From contig NZ_CP107954.1 in NCBI RefSeq assembly GCF_036067295.1, positions 4,216,001 to 4,280,000 of the forward strand: 64,000 nucleotides of DNA. Reading direction: 5' to 3'. Within the stretch, counting starts at the first letter, position 1. Each line of letters begins with the position of its first letter. Of this stretch, positions 16,541-26,081 are shown one piece after another. This stretch comes from Kribbella sp. NBC_00382. Its GTDB lineage: Bacteria; Actinomycetota; Actinomycetes; Propionibacteriales; Kribbellaceae. A program made the translations under genes and the position numbers. Under the pieces are notes generated by a model. It made no database searches and was not told the DNA's origin. It saw only the letters and a program-made list of their open reading frames with translations.

Positions 16541-16552
16541 TGGCGGGCCAAT
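16539..16552. promoter_or_regulatory. Palindrome over the beta-helix start codon
   Basis: ATTGGC (16539-16544), GG, GCCAAT (16547-16552), a perfect palindrome overlapping the minus-strand ATG at 16540. FadR-type GntR operators often have a short dyad with T/G-rich halves, so this could be the site for the GntR protein encoded in the same operon. Confidence 0.4.
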
Positions 16553-16585
16553 CGATCGGAGGATAAATCAGATCTATCGGCGCAA

Positions 16586-16598
16586 ACTGTGGCACAGT
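16586..16598. promoter_or_regulatory. Perfect 13-bp palindrome in divergent region
   Basis: ACTGTG (16586-16591), G, CACAGT (16593-16598). It lies between the divergent beta-helix operon and sigma-factor gene, about 46 bases upstream of the former. It is a plausible operator for a dimeric regulator; which gene it serves is unknown. Confidence 0.45.
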
Positions 16599-16709
16599 CG
16601 GGCGGAATTGGGAAGATGAACCTGATTCATTCGTTCGGTTAGAGTCCTGACAACCGATCCCTGGACCGTTCCGTATTCATCGGTGACGGGATGAGCGAGG
16701 GGATGAGGG

Positions 16710-17225
16710 ATGGCGAGAGCGACACGGGACGAGGAGTACAGCGAGTACGTCGCGCAGCGGCGGACGCAGCTGCGGCGGATCGCGTATCTGCTCTGCGGTG
16801 ATGTCCACAAGGCCGAGGACCTGGTCCAGACGGCGCTGCTGAAGCTGTACGTCGCCTGGCCGCGGGTCCGGCGGGCTGGGAACGTCGACGCCTATGCGCG
16901 CCGGATCCTGGTCAACTCCGGGATCGACGAGAGCCGCCGGCCTTGGCGCCGCGAGGACTCGGGGCTGGACGGCATCGAGCAGTTGGCGACGGAGGACTTC
17001 GCCGTCGAGGATCGGCGGGTGCTGATCGAGGCCCTGGCCAGCCTGCCGATCGGCCAGCGGCAGGTGGTCGTCCTGCGGTACTTCGTCGGGCTGTCCGTCG
17101 AGGAGACCGCGGCCGATCTGCACTGCAAACCCGGCACGGTGAAGAGCCAGTGCTCCCGGGCCCTTGCCCGGCTCAACGACTTGCTGACCGCCCAGTTCAG
17201 GGTAGTGGGAGGAACCGACCGATGA
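16710..17225 (+). CDS. SigE-family RNA polymerase sigma factor
   Basis: A 171-residue ECF sigma factor of the actinobacterial SigE family. Region 2 (YVAQRRTQLRRIAYLLCGDVHKAEDLVQTALLKLYVAWPRV) and region 4 (ALASLPIGQRQVVVLRYFVGLSVEETAADLHCKPGTVKSQCSRALARL) are intact. It directs transcription of an unknown regulon, commonly cell-envelope functions. ATG 16710 has a purine-rich GAGGGATG-type lead. Its stop overlaps the start of the next gene (ATGA at 17222), which encodes a membrane protein with the layout expected of its regulator. Confidence 0.92.
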   Translation: MARATRDEEYSEYVAQRRTQLRRIAYLLCGDVHKAEDLVQTALLKLYVAWPRVRRAGNVDAYARRILVNSGIDESRRPWRREDSGLDGIEQLATEDFAVEDRRVLIEALASLPIGQRQVVVLRYFVGLSVEETAADLHCKPGTVKSQCSRALARLNDLLTAQFRVVGGTDR

Positions 17226-18448
17226 TCGACGAGAAGACACTGGCAGAACGGCTCGCGGATGCCGCGAGCGCGCAGGACAACCTGTTGCCCAGGGCATTGA
17301 ATGACGACCTAGCGGCCGGCCACCGCCGGTTGCGACGGCACCGCGTGCTGACCGGTGGTGGCATCGTCGGCGGCGCGGCAGCCGTTGCGGTGCTGGCGAT
17401 CGGGGTGAGCAGCTGGCTCACACCTAACGCCGAGCCGCTACCTGGCAGTCCGCAGGTCGCCGGTACGACCGCCCGGCCCAGCCCGCGTAGCAAGCCCAGC
17501 ACGGTCCAGGTAGCGGCTCAGGATGCGGCCTTCAATAGGAAGATGCAGGGTTTGCTCGCCAAGCACTTCGACCCGGGGAGGAAGCACCTCACGTTCGAGT
17601 CCGGGCCCTTCGAGGTCAGCCGCGACCCGGGCCAGCACGGGACGACTGGCCGGGCCGGCTGGAAGATCGCCGGTCAGAAGGGCGAGGGAGTGCTGAAGGT
17701 CTCGCTGCTCGGGTCGGGCACCGGATCGCAGTGCGGCGAGTACGAGGACCTGTTGCCGAAGTGTCACAGCGTCCCGATGCCCGGCGGTGGAACGGCGACG
17801 ATGGCCCGGCTGGGGGATCGCGCGGAGATCCAGTACCAGCAGCCTGACGGTGAAAGCGTCTTCGTGTCTGTCCAGCCGTTGTTCGGGAACAACTCGACGA
17901 TCCCGGTCCACGGGATGGGGATCACCGACGCGCAGCTGAAGGCTTTCGTCGCGGACAGCGACTTGAACCTTCCGCCGCTGTCCGCTGAGGAGCAGGCTGT
18001 CGAGCAACAGTTGAAGGATGCTGCGCCCACGCTCGTCGACGTGACAAAGGTGGCGGGCCGGGGGTTGACCGGCGGCACCTTCGACACGGATCACGTCGAG
18101 GAGTTCGCGGGGAACTTCCTGGTCGCGATCGACTGGAAGAAGGCCTCGATCTCGGCGACAGTCGAGATCGGCGTCGACGCCAAGTTGATGGCCAGCAAGT
18201 GCCTGGAGCAGCTGTCGGTGCCCAGTTGCACGCCGCTGACCCTGCCGGACGGCAAGAAGGTCGAGTACCACGAGGGAGCCCGGTCCTACCAGGGCGGCCC
18301 GACGTACGTGATGGGCGCGACCTACGTCCAGCCGGACGGCGACCTCGCCTCGGTCCGGATTCTCTACCCGGGCACGAAGTTGCCGGCCGGAGCCGCCACC
18401 AAGGCTCAGGTGCTCGCCATGGTGACGGACTCGGCTCTCGACAAGTAG
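17222..18448 (+). CDS. Membrane-anchored partner of SigE-family sigma factor
   Basis: A 408-residue protein with a short cytoplasmic N-terminus of about 42 residues, one transmembrane helix (about 43-66) and a long extracytoplasmic region of unrecognised fold. Such proteins regularly follow SigE-family sigma genes and are thought to be anti-sigma or signal-sensing partners. No zinc-binding anti-sigma motif (HxxxCxxC) is present, so the mechanism is open. The outer region has two similar halves with segments such as GDRAEIQYQQPDGESVFVSV and GATYVQPDGDLASVRILYP, suggesting a duplicated domain. The start overlaps the sigma gene stop, indicating coupled expression. Confidence 0.75.
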   Translation: MIDEKTLAERLADAASAQDNLLPRALNDDLAAGHRRLRRHRVLTGGGIVGGAAAVAVLAIGVSSWLTPNAEPLPGSPQVAGTTARPSPRSKPSTVQVAAQDAAFNRKMQGLLAKHFDPGRKHLTFESGPFEVSRDPGQHGTTGRAGWKIAGQKGEGVLKVSLLGSGTGSQCGEYEDLLPKCHSVPMPGGGTATMARLGDRAEIQYQQPDGESVFVSVQPLFGNNSTIPVHGMGITDAQLKAFVADSDLNLPPLSAEEQAVEQQLKDAAPTLVDVTKVAGRGLTGGTFDTDHVEEFAGNFLVAIDWKKASISATVEIGVDAKLMASKCLEQLSVPSCTPLTLPDGKKVEYHEGARSYQGGPTYVMGATYVQPDGDLASVRILYPGTKLPAGAATKAQVLAMVTDSALDK

Positions 18449-18452
18449 GGGT

Positions 18453-20267
18453 TCAGCTGGTGGCCGCCAGGATGCCGCCCAGTGCGCTGGCTTGAGTTCG
18501 CCAGTCGCGGGGGTTGGCACCCTGGCCGGCCCAGCGTTGGCCGAGGTGGTTGAGGGAGTCCCGGTCGGACTGCCAGATACTGTCGGACTGGTGCTGGGCA
18601 TAGGTCCGGTACGACGTTGTGCCGGCCGCGTCGGCGAGATCCATCAGGTAGCGCATGAAGATGCCCTTGAACTGCTTCTGGTTGTCATCGCAGCTCCCCG
18701 AACCGACATCGCAGGTCTCGGTCAGGATCCCGTTCGGGCTCATCGCGGGTGAGGCGATCGCGGCATCGGCGAGCTGCTTCGCCGACGTCAGCAGAGCGGC
18801 GTTGCCGGTGGCTCGGTAGAGCTCCAGCGCACCGCCGATCGCCAGCCCCTGGTTGTACGTCCAGACCGTCTGGCCGTTGTTGCCGCAGGCATTGGTCAGG
18901 CCGTCGTTGACCAGGTTGGCGGAGTTGATCATCCCGCTGGCCTTGAACCAGTTCCAGCCGGTGGTTGCCCGCTGCAACCACGTGGTGTCGCCGGACAGCC
19001 GGTTGTGCAAGGCGGCGGTCATCCGGATGTACAGGCCGTTGGTGATCGCGTTCTTGTAGGTGCGTTCGCGATCCCACCAGACGCCGCCACCACAGGTGCT
19101 GGTGTCCCAGTAGCCCTGGACGTAGTTCGCGATCGTGACGGCCATGTCGAGGTACTTGCGGTCGCCGGTCACGTCGTACGCCTGGATCCAGGCGATCGCC
19201 CACCACTCGGTGTCGTCGATCGCCCGGCTGATGAAGTTGCCCTCGATCGCATCGCCGCTCTTCGTCCCGGCGGGGAAGACCCCCTTGTTGACGGTGAAGG
19301 TCCGATCGATGATCCATCGCAGGTCGGTCCGGCCCGTGCGCTTCTGGTAGTCCATGAGGGTGGTCACCGCGACCGCCGAGTTCCACCAGCTCGACTGCCA
19401 CCACGCCAGATCGGGGCGGTAGTCGTACATCAGCGCGTCGGCGGCTGCACCGGCGCGGTCGGATGCCGGCCTGGCCCACGCAGTACAGGCTCCGTTGGAC
19501 CCTTCTACTGCACGACCACAGGCCCGTACTGCGCCGCCGTACAGCTTGGACTTCGGATCCTTCGTTGCGTACAAAGCGGTCTTGGTCGCGGTCGCGCCGG
19601 CAGGTGTGCTGATGCGGCCGAGGGAGGAGCCACCTGGCCAGGAGGCGCCTTGGTTCCAGGAGCGGTCGAGCCAGACCTCGTCGTCGGGGTTGCCGGTGTC
19701 GATGGTCGCCCAGGCCATGCCGCGATTGTCCACGTGCAAGGCGATCCGGCGGTTCGAGAGAGTGGCCGACGGAACTGGCTGGTTGTCGCCGACCGGACCA
19801 GTTGCGCCATCGCAGGCCGCATCGCAGACCTTGAGATGTGCCCATTCGGTGCAGGCGACTCCGTTGGCATCACCGCAGGCGCGGATCATCCCGCGTCGAT
19901 GGCCAACGGGATCGGACTGGTTGTACATCAAGGTGCGGGTGCCGGTCCACGCCGACGGGATCGTTGCCTTGCCCAACAAACCGTCCCAGGTCGCGCCGCC
20001 GTCCCAGCTCCGGTCGAGCCAGACGGCGTTGCCGGTGGTCCCGTTGTCGATGCTGGCCCAGCCCATCGCATCCTTGTCCGACACGTGCAGGACGATCCGG
20101 CGTCCGTTGATGACCTTCTCCGCCACCGGGAAGGTCTCTTCTTGAGCCTGTGAGGGATCCAAGGTGTCGCAGGCGACGGAGCAGACTTGTGCGGCTTCCA
20201 CCTTCGCCTCAGCGGCTGGCGCAGGGAGTAGTACTGCTAATAAGACCGCCGCCAGAACGATCCTCAT
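18453..20267 (-). CDS. Secreted GH76-family protein with doubled N-terminal module
   Basis: A 604-residue exported protein. After a signal peptide (1-22), two copies of a roughly 115-residue Cys-containing module occur (about 28-143 and 147-265). Each has the pattern WASID/WATID, VWLDRSW and RACG. A GH76 domain (about 270-600) follows. The catalytic Asp pair of GH76 endo-alpha-1,6-mannanases is present at Asp351-Asp352 (RAIDDTEWW), with family segments CGGGVWWDRERTYKNAITNGLYI and WTYNQGLAIGGALEL. I chose the second of two adjacent ATGs (20267) because GGAGG then sits six bases upstream; 20270 is possible. It is last in a three-gene overlapping operon and probably cleaves alpha-mannan outside the cell. 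Confidence 0.88.
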   Translation of the reverse strand: MRIVLAAVLLAVLLPAPAAEAKVEAAQVCSVACDTLDPSQAQEETFPVAEKVINGRRIVLHVSDKDAMGWASIDNGTTGNAVWLDRSWDGGATWDGLLGKATIPSAWTGTRTLMYNQSDPVGHRRGMIRACGDANGVACTEWAHLKVCDAACDGATGPVGDNQPVPSATLSNRRIALHVDNRGMAWATIDTGNPDDEVWLDRSWNQGASWPGGSSLGRISTPAGATATKTALYATKDPKSKLYGGAVRACGRAVEGSNGACTAWARPASDRAGAAADALMYDYRPDLAWWQSSWWNSAVAVTTLMDYQKRTGRTDLRWIIDRTFTVNKGVFPAGTKSGDAIEGNFISRAIDDTEWWAIAWIQAYDVTGDRKYLDMAVTIANYVQGYWDTSTCGGGVWWDRERTYKNAITNGLYIRMTAALHNRLSGDTTWLQRATTGWNWFKASGMINSANLVNDGLTNACGNNGQTVWTYNQGLAIGGALELYRATGNAALLTSAKQLADAAIASPAMSPNGILTETCDVGSGSCDDNQKQFKGIFMRYLMDLADAAGTTSYRTYAQHQSDSIWQSDRDSLNHLGQRWAGQGANPRDWRTQASALGGILAATS

Positions 20268-20269
20268 CA

Positions 20270-23200
20270 TCAGCCTCCGAGCCCGGCCGTGTCGGCCCAG
20301 GTGGTGTCCGCGTCGTAGCTGCCCGCGCCGTCCCACGGATTGGCGCCTCCGGCAACGGCTATGTAGACCAGCTCGTTCGCGTGCCGCACGTAGTGGGTCG
20401 GGTAGTTGAAGGACTGCAGAGACACGTTCCCGGTACCACCGGCGCGCGGCGGCTGGGCGCAGAACGTCGCGTCCTTGGCGTAGGTGGAGGTGCCGTCGTT
20501 CGGATCCTTGTACAGCCGATAACCCCGATGCCGCAGGAACTGCCCCGGGAAGTTGCGCGACTCGAGTGAGTAGCAACTGCTCTCGGCCAACCCCGCGCGG
20601 ATGATGAAGCTCGCGTCCTGCCGGGCTTGAAGGGGTGAGGCGGCATCGATCACGTCCGTGCGGGCAGCGCCGTCCTGATGCCGCAGGTACCGGTTCGTGT
20701 AGCCGGCGGTGGTCACCCGGAACGAGCGAGTCTGCCCTTCGGCCAGATCCGCACCACTGCGCCACCAGCCCGGTACTACGTTCCACGTCGCGTCCTCGCG
20801 GAAGGAGCCGCCGGTGTCGCTGTCGAGCCAGACCTCTGCGTTGCGATGGCGGAGGTAGTACCCGGGCAGGTTCTTGGACTCGAGGGACGTACCTCCGCCG
20901 CTGAGTCCTTCGCGGGCGCAGAAGGTCGCGTCGGCGTTGAAGCTGCCGCCGGTACTGGCCTCCTTCTGGATGCGGTAGTTGAAGTGGCGGAGGTACTGGC
21001 CGGGGAAGTTGCGCGACTCGAAGGAGTAGCAGGCGGCATCGGCGAGGCCCGGGCGGACCCAGAACGTGCTGTCCTGCTTGAGTCCCTTGCTGCTTGCGGC
21101 GTTGACCACCTCGGTCGCGGCCAATCCGTTCGCGTGCCGGAGGTACCGGGTGGTGAGGCCGGTCGTCGTGACTTTCAGGGATGCGAGTTGGCCGGTGGGC
21201 AGCACGGTTCCCTTGGCCGCGGCGATCACCTTGAGGTTGACCTCGCGGACCTTGGCGAAGTCCATCTTGCGGACCTGGCGGTCGTAGGTGAAGAAGCCGT
21301 TGATCTCGTCCTCGACATCGGTCGGCTCGGTGTAGACGCTGCCGGACAGGCCCGAGCCGGTGATCAGGTCGGAGAGTTGGCTGGTGATCTGGACGTACCG
21401 GTTGGTGAGGGCTTCCGAGGTCGGCAGCATCTCGTAGGCGAAGGTGTTGCCGGTCGACCATTCGTGGCCGGGGACGTGGAGGCCCAGGCCGCCGTACTCG
21501 CCCAACTGGAGGACGCGCGTGGACGACGGGACTCTGGCGACCGCTGGGCCGACGTACATGTGGTCGTCGATGATGTCGCCGTTGCCGGGGTCGGGATCGG
21601 AGTCGCAGCAGTTCGAGCCGGAGTTGTGGTTGACCAGCCGGGTCGGGTCGAGGGACTTGACCAGGTCGGTGATCCTGCCTGCGTCGTACTCGCCCCAGCC
21701 CTCGTTGAACGGGATCCACTGGACGATCGAGGTGATGCCCTTGTGGTTGTCGATCATCCGGCGCAGCTCGGTCTCGTACCGGGCCTGGCCGGTGGCCGAG
21801 GCGTTGCGGCCGGCAACGAGTGCGGGCATGTCCTGCCAGACCATCAGGCCGAGCTTGTCGGCCCAGTAGAACCAGCGGGCCGACTCGACCTTGATGTGCT
21901 TGCGGACCATGTTGAAGCCGAGCGCCTTCTGCTGTTCCAGGTCGAACTTGAGTGCTTCATCGGTCGGAGCGGTGGAGAGGCCGTCGGGCCAGTAGCCCTG
22001 GTCGAGGGTGCCGAGCTGGAAGACGAACTTGCCGTTGAGGGTCGGGCGGAGGACGCCTCCGAGGGTGGCTTTGCCGACCGATCGCATCCCGAAGTACCCG
22101 CCGACTGTGTCACCGCTGGCGAGGGTGACCTTGAGGTCGTACAGGTAGGGATCGTCGGGGGACCAGAGTCTGGCATTGGGGACGGGGATGCGGAACTGGG
22201 TGCCGGTGGTGCCGGTCGCCTGACCGACGAGCTGGCCGTTCTGGAGGACTTGTGCGGTGACGCTCTGGCCGGCGGTGCCTTGGACGGTGAGGTCGAGGGC
22301 GCTGGCGGCGACGTTGGGGGTGGTGTCGAGGCGGGTGATTCTGGCGGCGTTGGTGGGCTCGAGCCAGGCGGTCTGCCAGATGCCTGAGGTCGGGGTGTAC
22401 CAGATGCCGCCGCGGTTGAGGCGTTGCTTGCCGAGGGGGATGTCCTGGGCGTCGACGGGTGCCCAGACGCCGACGATGATCTCGTTCGATCCCGCTCGGA
22501 GGGCCGTGGTGATGTCGTAGGAGAAGGCGTCGTAGCCGCCTTCATGGGTGCCGAGGAGGGTGCCGTTGACCCAGACCTTGGATTGCCACATCACTGCACC
22601 GAAGTTGAGTTGCACGCGCTGGCCGGACCAGGCTTGCGGGACGGTGAAGGTGCGGCGGTAGTACATGCGCTCTTCGTGCCGCTCGATGCCTGAGAGGGCG
22701 GACTCGACGGGGTACGGGACGAGGACTTCTTCGGCGAGAGTGGTGCCGGTGGGTGGGTTGTCGAGGTTGGCGGTGGGTGCGAACTGCCAGATCCCGTTGA
22801 GGCTCTGCCATTGGGTGCGGGTCAGCTGGGGTCGCGGGTATTCCGGCAGCGGGTTGGTGGTGGAGACCTGATTCGACCAGGGCGTTGGCAGCCTCGGAGT
22901 CTTGGGCGCAAATTGTTGCTTGGGGACCGGTACGCCGGAAGCGACCTTGCCGAGGTTTTGCCAACCGCCGTGGCCGTCGCCACCTAGCCAGGAGTAGACC
23001 GTTGCGGCATTGGTTGCCGCGTCGGCGAGGATGTAGTCGGCGTTGCCGTCGCCGGTGAAGTCGGCGAAGGAGACGAGGTTGGAGGTTGTGGTCAGGCCGG
23101 TCGCGGTTTTGCCGAGGCCAAGCCAGCCGCCTCGGCCGTCGCCGCCTCGGTTCAGATAGGACTGCACGGAGCCGTCGGTCGCGATCGCGCTGTAGTCGGC

Positions 23201-24508
23201 GCGGGTGTCGCCGTCGAGGTCGGCGAAGCGCACCTTCGTGCGGTCGGTCGTCGTGCCGGTTGCCACCTGGCCGAGGGATGACCAGGTGTTGACGCCACGG
23301 TTGAGCCAGGCGGAGACTGTGCCGCTCGCCGCGATCGTCAGGTAGTCGGTCTTGCCGTCACCGTCGAAGTCCGCGAAACGCACAGACGCCTGGTCGGTCG
23401 TCACGCCGGCGGCGACCTGCCCGATCGCCGACCATCCGCCGTGGCCGTCGCCTCCACGGTTCAGCCAGGCCGATACTGATCCGTTGGTGTTGATGACGAG
23501 GTAGTCGGCCTTGCTGTCACCGTCGAAGTCGGCGAACCGGACCCGCGTCGCATCGGTCGTCGTGCCGGTCGCCACCTGCCCGAACACCGACCAGCCACCA
23601 TGCCCGTCGCCACCCCGATTCAAGAACGCCTGTACTGCGCCGTTGCTCGCAACGGTCAGATAGTCCAGCCTCCCGTCCCCATCGAAGTCGGCCCACCGCA
23701 CCTTGCCCGACCCACCCGCCTCATTACCCGCGTTGATGGCCGGCCTCGACGCGATCACTCCATCGGAGTAGGCGCGATCCAACGCCGGGTAGAACGCCTG
23801 CGCCATCCGCTGAAACCCTGCGTCGTTCGGATGCAACCCGTCGGCCATCTCGCTAGACGTGAGCGCGGGCGGATCGACGTACCGGGTCTTAGGTGCCGTC
23901 AGCATCGACTTGATCGAACTGTTGAAGGTGGCAACCTTCGCCTCGAGCCCGGGTGTGGTCGGTATCAGCCCAAGCACGATCACCGTCACGCCGGGCTTGT
24001 CGGCCACGATCCGGTCAACCAACGCCTTGAAGCGGATCGGTGCATTGGGCACGTCGACGTTGCGATTGAGATCGTTGATCCCCAGATGCAGCGTGACGAC
24101 ATCGGGCCGAGCCCCCGCCATCCACCCGTCGATCTCCGCCCGAACCTGGTCGATGATCCAACCGCTATGCCCCTCGTTGGACAGGTCGGCAAGATTCCCA
24201 GAAGCCTGCGACCCAACAAAGTTCACGTCATACCGCGACTGCCCGCTGATGAGCGCAGCCAGCGGCCGCCGATACGACGAGGAGGAAGGACTCCCAACAC
24301 CCGCCGTTATCGAGTCGCCCAGTGGCATGACCCGGAGAGTCGGCCGCGCGGGTAGCGCAGCCGCAGGCACCGCCTGCATCACCAACCCAGAAGCCACCAT
24401 CGCACCCGCAACCACAGCAACAACAGCTCGCCGCCCACGCCGGGCAGCCCCGCCTTCCCACCCCCGCCCCGCCGCCCGAAGGGCGGCGGCTCTCAGCGGC
24501 CGCCTCAT
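20270..24508 (-). CDS. SGNH esterase / FG-GAP / GH2 / AbfB fusion protein
   Basis: A 1,412-residue exported multidomain protein. After a signal region (1-52) an SGNH/GDSL hydrolase (about 57-250) carries Ser66 (GDSIT), Asn145 (GINDLN) and Asp223/His226 (DGLHPN). Five FG-GAP-like repeats (about 267-525) of the form ADFDGDGxxDYL follow and form a likely beta-propeller. A GH2 enzyme (about 555-1100) has acid/base Glu936 (PFNEGW) and nucleophile Glu1004 (LGEYGG). Two AbfB-like beta-trefoils (about 1105-1400) carry YLRH repeats typical of CBM42. It therefore combines a deacylase, a glycosidase and carbohydrate binding. It overlaps GH76 genes on both sides. Substrate is inferred: an acylated, side-chain-decorated mannan or arabinose/galactofuranose polymer. 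Confidence 0.85.
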   Translation of the reverse strand: MRRPLRAAALRAAGRGWEGGAARRGRRAVVAVVAGAMVASGLVMQAVPAAALPARPTLRVMPLGDSITAGVGSPSSSSYRRPLAALISGQSRYDVNFVGSQASGNLADLSNEGHSGWIIDQVRAEIDGWMAGARPDVVTLHLGINDLNRNVDVPNAPIRFKALVDRIVADKPGVTVIVLGLIPTTPGLEAKVATFNSSIKSMLTAPKTRYVDPPALTSSEMADGLHPNDAGFQRMAQAFYPALDRAYSDGVIASRPAINAGNEAGGSGKVRWADFDGDGRLDYLTVASNGAVQAFLNRGGDGHGGWSVFGQVATGTTTDATRVRFADFDGDSKADYLVINTNGSVSAWLNRGGDGHGGWSAIGQVAAGVTTDQASVRFADFDGDGKTDYLTIAASGTVSAWLNRGVNTWSSLGQVATGTTTDRTKVRFADLDGDTRADYSAIATDGSVQSYLNRGGDGRGGWLGLGKTATGLTTTSNLVSFADFTGDGNADYILADAATNAATVYSWLGGDGHGGWQNLGKVASGVPVPKQQFAPKTPRLPTPWSNQVSTTNPLPEYPRPQLTRTQWQSLNGIWQFAPTANLDNPPTGTTLAEEVLVPYPVESALSGIERHEERMYYRRTFTVPQAWSGQRVQLNFGAVMWQSKVWVNGTLLGTHEGGYDAFSYDITTALRAGSNEIIVGVWAPVDAQDIPLGKQRLNRGGIWYTPTSGIWQTAWLEPTNAARITRLDTTPNVAASALDLTVQGTAGQSVTAQVLQNGQLVGQATGTTGTQFRIPVPNARLWSPDDPYLYDLKVTLASGDTVGGYFGMRSVGKATLGGVLRPTLNGKFVFQLGTLDQGYWPDGLSTAPTDEALKFDLEQQKALGFNMVRKHIKVESARWFYWADKLGLMVWQDMPALVAGRNASATGQARYETELRRMIDNHKGITSIVQWIPFNEGWGEYDAGRITDLVKSLDPTRLVNHNSGSNCCDSDPDPGNGDIIDDHMYVGPAVARVPSSTRVLQLGEYGGLGLHVPGHEWSTGNTFAYEMLPTSEALTNRYVQITSQLSDLITGSGLSGSVYTEPTDVEDEINGFFTYDRQVRKMDFAKVREVNLKVIAAAKGTVLPTGQLASLKVTTTGLTTRYLRHANGLAATEVVNAASSKGLKQDSTFWVRPGLADAACYSFESRNFPGQYLRHFNYRIQKEASTGGSFNADATFCAREGLSGGGTSLESKNLPGYYLRHRNAEVWLDSDTGGSFREDATWNVVPGWWRSGADLAEGQTRSFRVTTAGYTNRYLRHQDGAARTDVIDAASPLQARQDASFIIRAGLAESSCYSLESRNFPGQFLRHRGYRLYKDPNDGTSTYAKDATFCAQPPRAGGTGNVSLQSFNYPTHYVRHANELVYIAVAGGANPWDGAGSYDADTTWADTAGLGG

Positions 24509-25971
24509 GGCGTGGCATTCAGGAGGTCGAGGGCGGAGTGCTGGCGGGCGGCGTCCAGCTTGTCGACTGGGCCGTACCAGTGGAGGCCGTACTGGTCCAT
24601 TGGGGTTCGGTTGGTGGCGAAGGCCCGGTCGGCTTGCCGCCGTAGGTAGTTGGTGTACGGGTGGTCTGACAGTGCAGCGTTCAACTTGCCGAGGCCGCGT
24701 ACGTGCGCGCCCTTGAACGACGGCCCGTCGCCACCGCAGTCACCCGACTCGCAAGGCTCGCGGAGGATGCCGTCGGCCGTGTTGAGGCCTGACGAGGTGG
24801 TGGCGGCGTCGGCGATTTGGCGGGCGGCGGTCAGGTACGAGGTGTTGCCGGAGGCGCGGGACAGTTCGGTGAGGGCTCCGAGGAGGACGCCCTGGTTGTA
24901 GGTCCAGGCGACGTCGCCGTTGTTCTTGCAGGTGGAGAGGTTGATGCCGTCGTTGACCAGGTGGGAGCTGTTGATCATTCCGGTCTGCTGGAACCAGGTC
25001 CAACCCGCCTGGGCTCGCTGCAAGTAGGTGCTGTCACCCGAGATGCGGTTGTGCAGCGCGGCGCTCAGCTGGATGTAGAGCGAGTTGGAGATCGCGTTCT
25101 TGTACGTCTTCGCCTCGCTCCACCACACCCCACCACCGCAGGTGTTGTCCCAGTACGCCGCCATGTGGTCCGCGTCGGCGCGTGCGGTCTGCAGGTACCG
25201 TGCGTCGCCCGTGTAGTCGTACGCAGCGATCCACGCGAGACCCCACCAGCCGGTGTCGTCGATGTAGTCGTTGCGGAACTGCCCCTCGGCCTTGTTGAGG
25301 TTCAGGTCGTACGTCCGCCCGATCGCATACCGGTAGCTGTTCATCCCGGACACCCGCGCGTTGTCGATGACAGCGGTCAGAGCGTTCGCCGCGTTCCACC
25401 AGCCAGTCGTGTCGAAGAGCCCGGTCGACCGGTTGTAGAACTGCATCTGCGCAGTCGCCGCCGCGGTCCGCCGGTCCCACGCGTTCCAGGTGGTCCGCGC
25501 CCACGGAGTACAGGCGATGTCGGCGCGGTCACCAGCCTTGCCGCAGACCCGTAGCGCGCCGACGCCTTCGTTGTTCCAGTCGTCCACGTTGAACATGAGC
25601 GTTCGCCAGCCGCTCTGTCCGCTCGGGATGGCGGTGTTGCCGAGCCGGCTACCACCGGACCAGGTGCGGCCGCCGTCCATCGAGCGGTCCAGCCAGACCT
25701 CGTCGCCGGGGCTGCCGTTCTCGATCGAGGCCCAGCCCATCGCGTCGTTGTCGTCGAAATGCAGCCGCAGTGTCCGACCGAAGATCGTCGCCGAGACCGG
25801 CGAGCGGTCGCCCGGGGAGAGGGCCGGGTCGCGGGCGTCGCAGTACTTGTTGCAGATGGTCGCGTTCGCCGACATCGTCACCGCCGGGGTGGAGGGTGCG
25901 GGAGCCGGCGGTGGGGCGCCGGCCGGGATGGAGATCGCTGTCAAGAGGACGGAAACGATTCCAATGATCAT
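24505..25971 (-). CDS. Secreted GH76-family protein with one N-terminal module
   Basis: A 488-residue exported protein with a signal peptide and Pro/Ala linker (1-33). One copy of the Cys-containing module (about 38-158; [21 protein letters not shown]) is also found twice in the 18453-20267 protein. A GH76 domain follows (about 165-480). Catalytic Asp238-Asp239 (YIDDTGWW) and [23 protein letters not shown] are conserved. GH76 enzymes are endo-alpha-1,6-mannanases acting on yeast or fungal mannan. First gene of the three-gene operon, divergent from the GH2 beta-galactosidase gene with about 110 bases between. Confidence 0.88.
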   Translation of the reverse strand: MIIGIVSVLLTAISIPAGAPPPAPAPSTPAVTMSANATICNKYCDARDPALSPGDRSPVSATIFGRTLRLHFDDNDAMGWASIENGSPGDEVWLDRSMDGGRTWSGGSRLGNTAIPSGQSGWRTLMFNVDDWNNEGVGALRVCGKAGDRADIACTPWARTTWNAWDRRTAAATAQMQFYNRSTGLFDTTGWWNAANALTAVIDNARVSGMNSYRYAIGRTYDLNLNKAEGQFRNDYIDDTGWWGLAWIAAYDYTGDARYLQTARADADHMAAYWDNTCGGGVWWSEAKTYKNAISNSLYIQLSAALHNRISGDSTYLQRAQAGWTWFQQTGMINSSHLVNDGINLSTCKNNGDVAWTYNQGVLLGALTELSRASGNTSYLTAARQIADAATTSSGLNTADGILREPCESGDCGGDGPSFKGAHVRGLGKLNAALSDHPYTNYLRRQADRAFATNRTPMDQYGLHWYGPVDKLDAARQHSALDLLNATP

Positions 25972-26002
25972 GAGTTCTCCCTGGGGCGGTAGGAAGAGAG
26001 CG

Positions 26003-26014
26003 TTTTCACGAAAG
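26003..26014. promoter_or_regulatory. Weak dyad in the divergent GH76/GH2 promoter region
   Basis: TTTTC-AC-GAAAG (26003-26014), an imperfect dyad between the divergent operons. Sugar-responsive repressors would be expected to act here, but the match to any known operator is weak. Confidence 0.25.
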
Positions 26015-26050
26015 TAGACGCAGGCTGTGAGGTCGTCAATACTGCACGTG

Positions 26051-26070
26051 ATCGAAACTAATCGAACTTT
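26051..26070 (+). repeat. Direct repeat ATCGAA(A)CT, 10-bp spacing
   Basis: ATCGAAACTA (26051-26060) is followed directly by ATCGAACTTT (26061-26070), one helical turn apart. It lies just before the ribosome binding site (GAGGGAG, 26071-26077) of the GH2 gene. It may be an activator or repressor half-site pair, or chance. Confidence 0.3.
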
Positions 26071-26081
26071 GAGGGAGTGCG

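Noticed and set aside
20270..21719. Long Arg/Pro-rich frame joined in phase to the 18453-20267 GH76 protein
   Set aside because: Only the part after the tandem ATG at 20270/20267 has protein-like sequence with a signal peptide; the rest is a shadow of the SGNH-GH2 gene.
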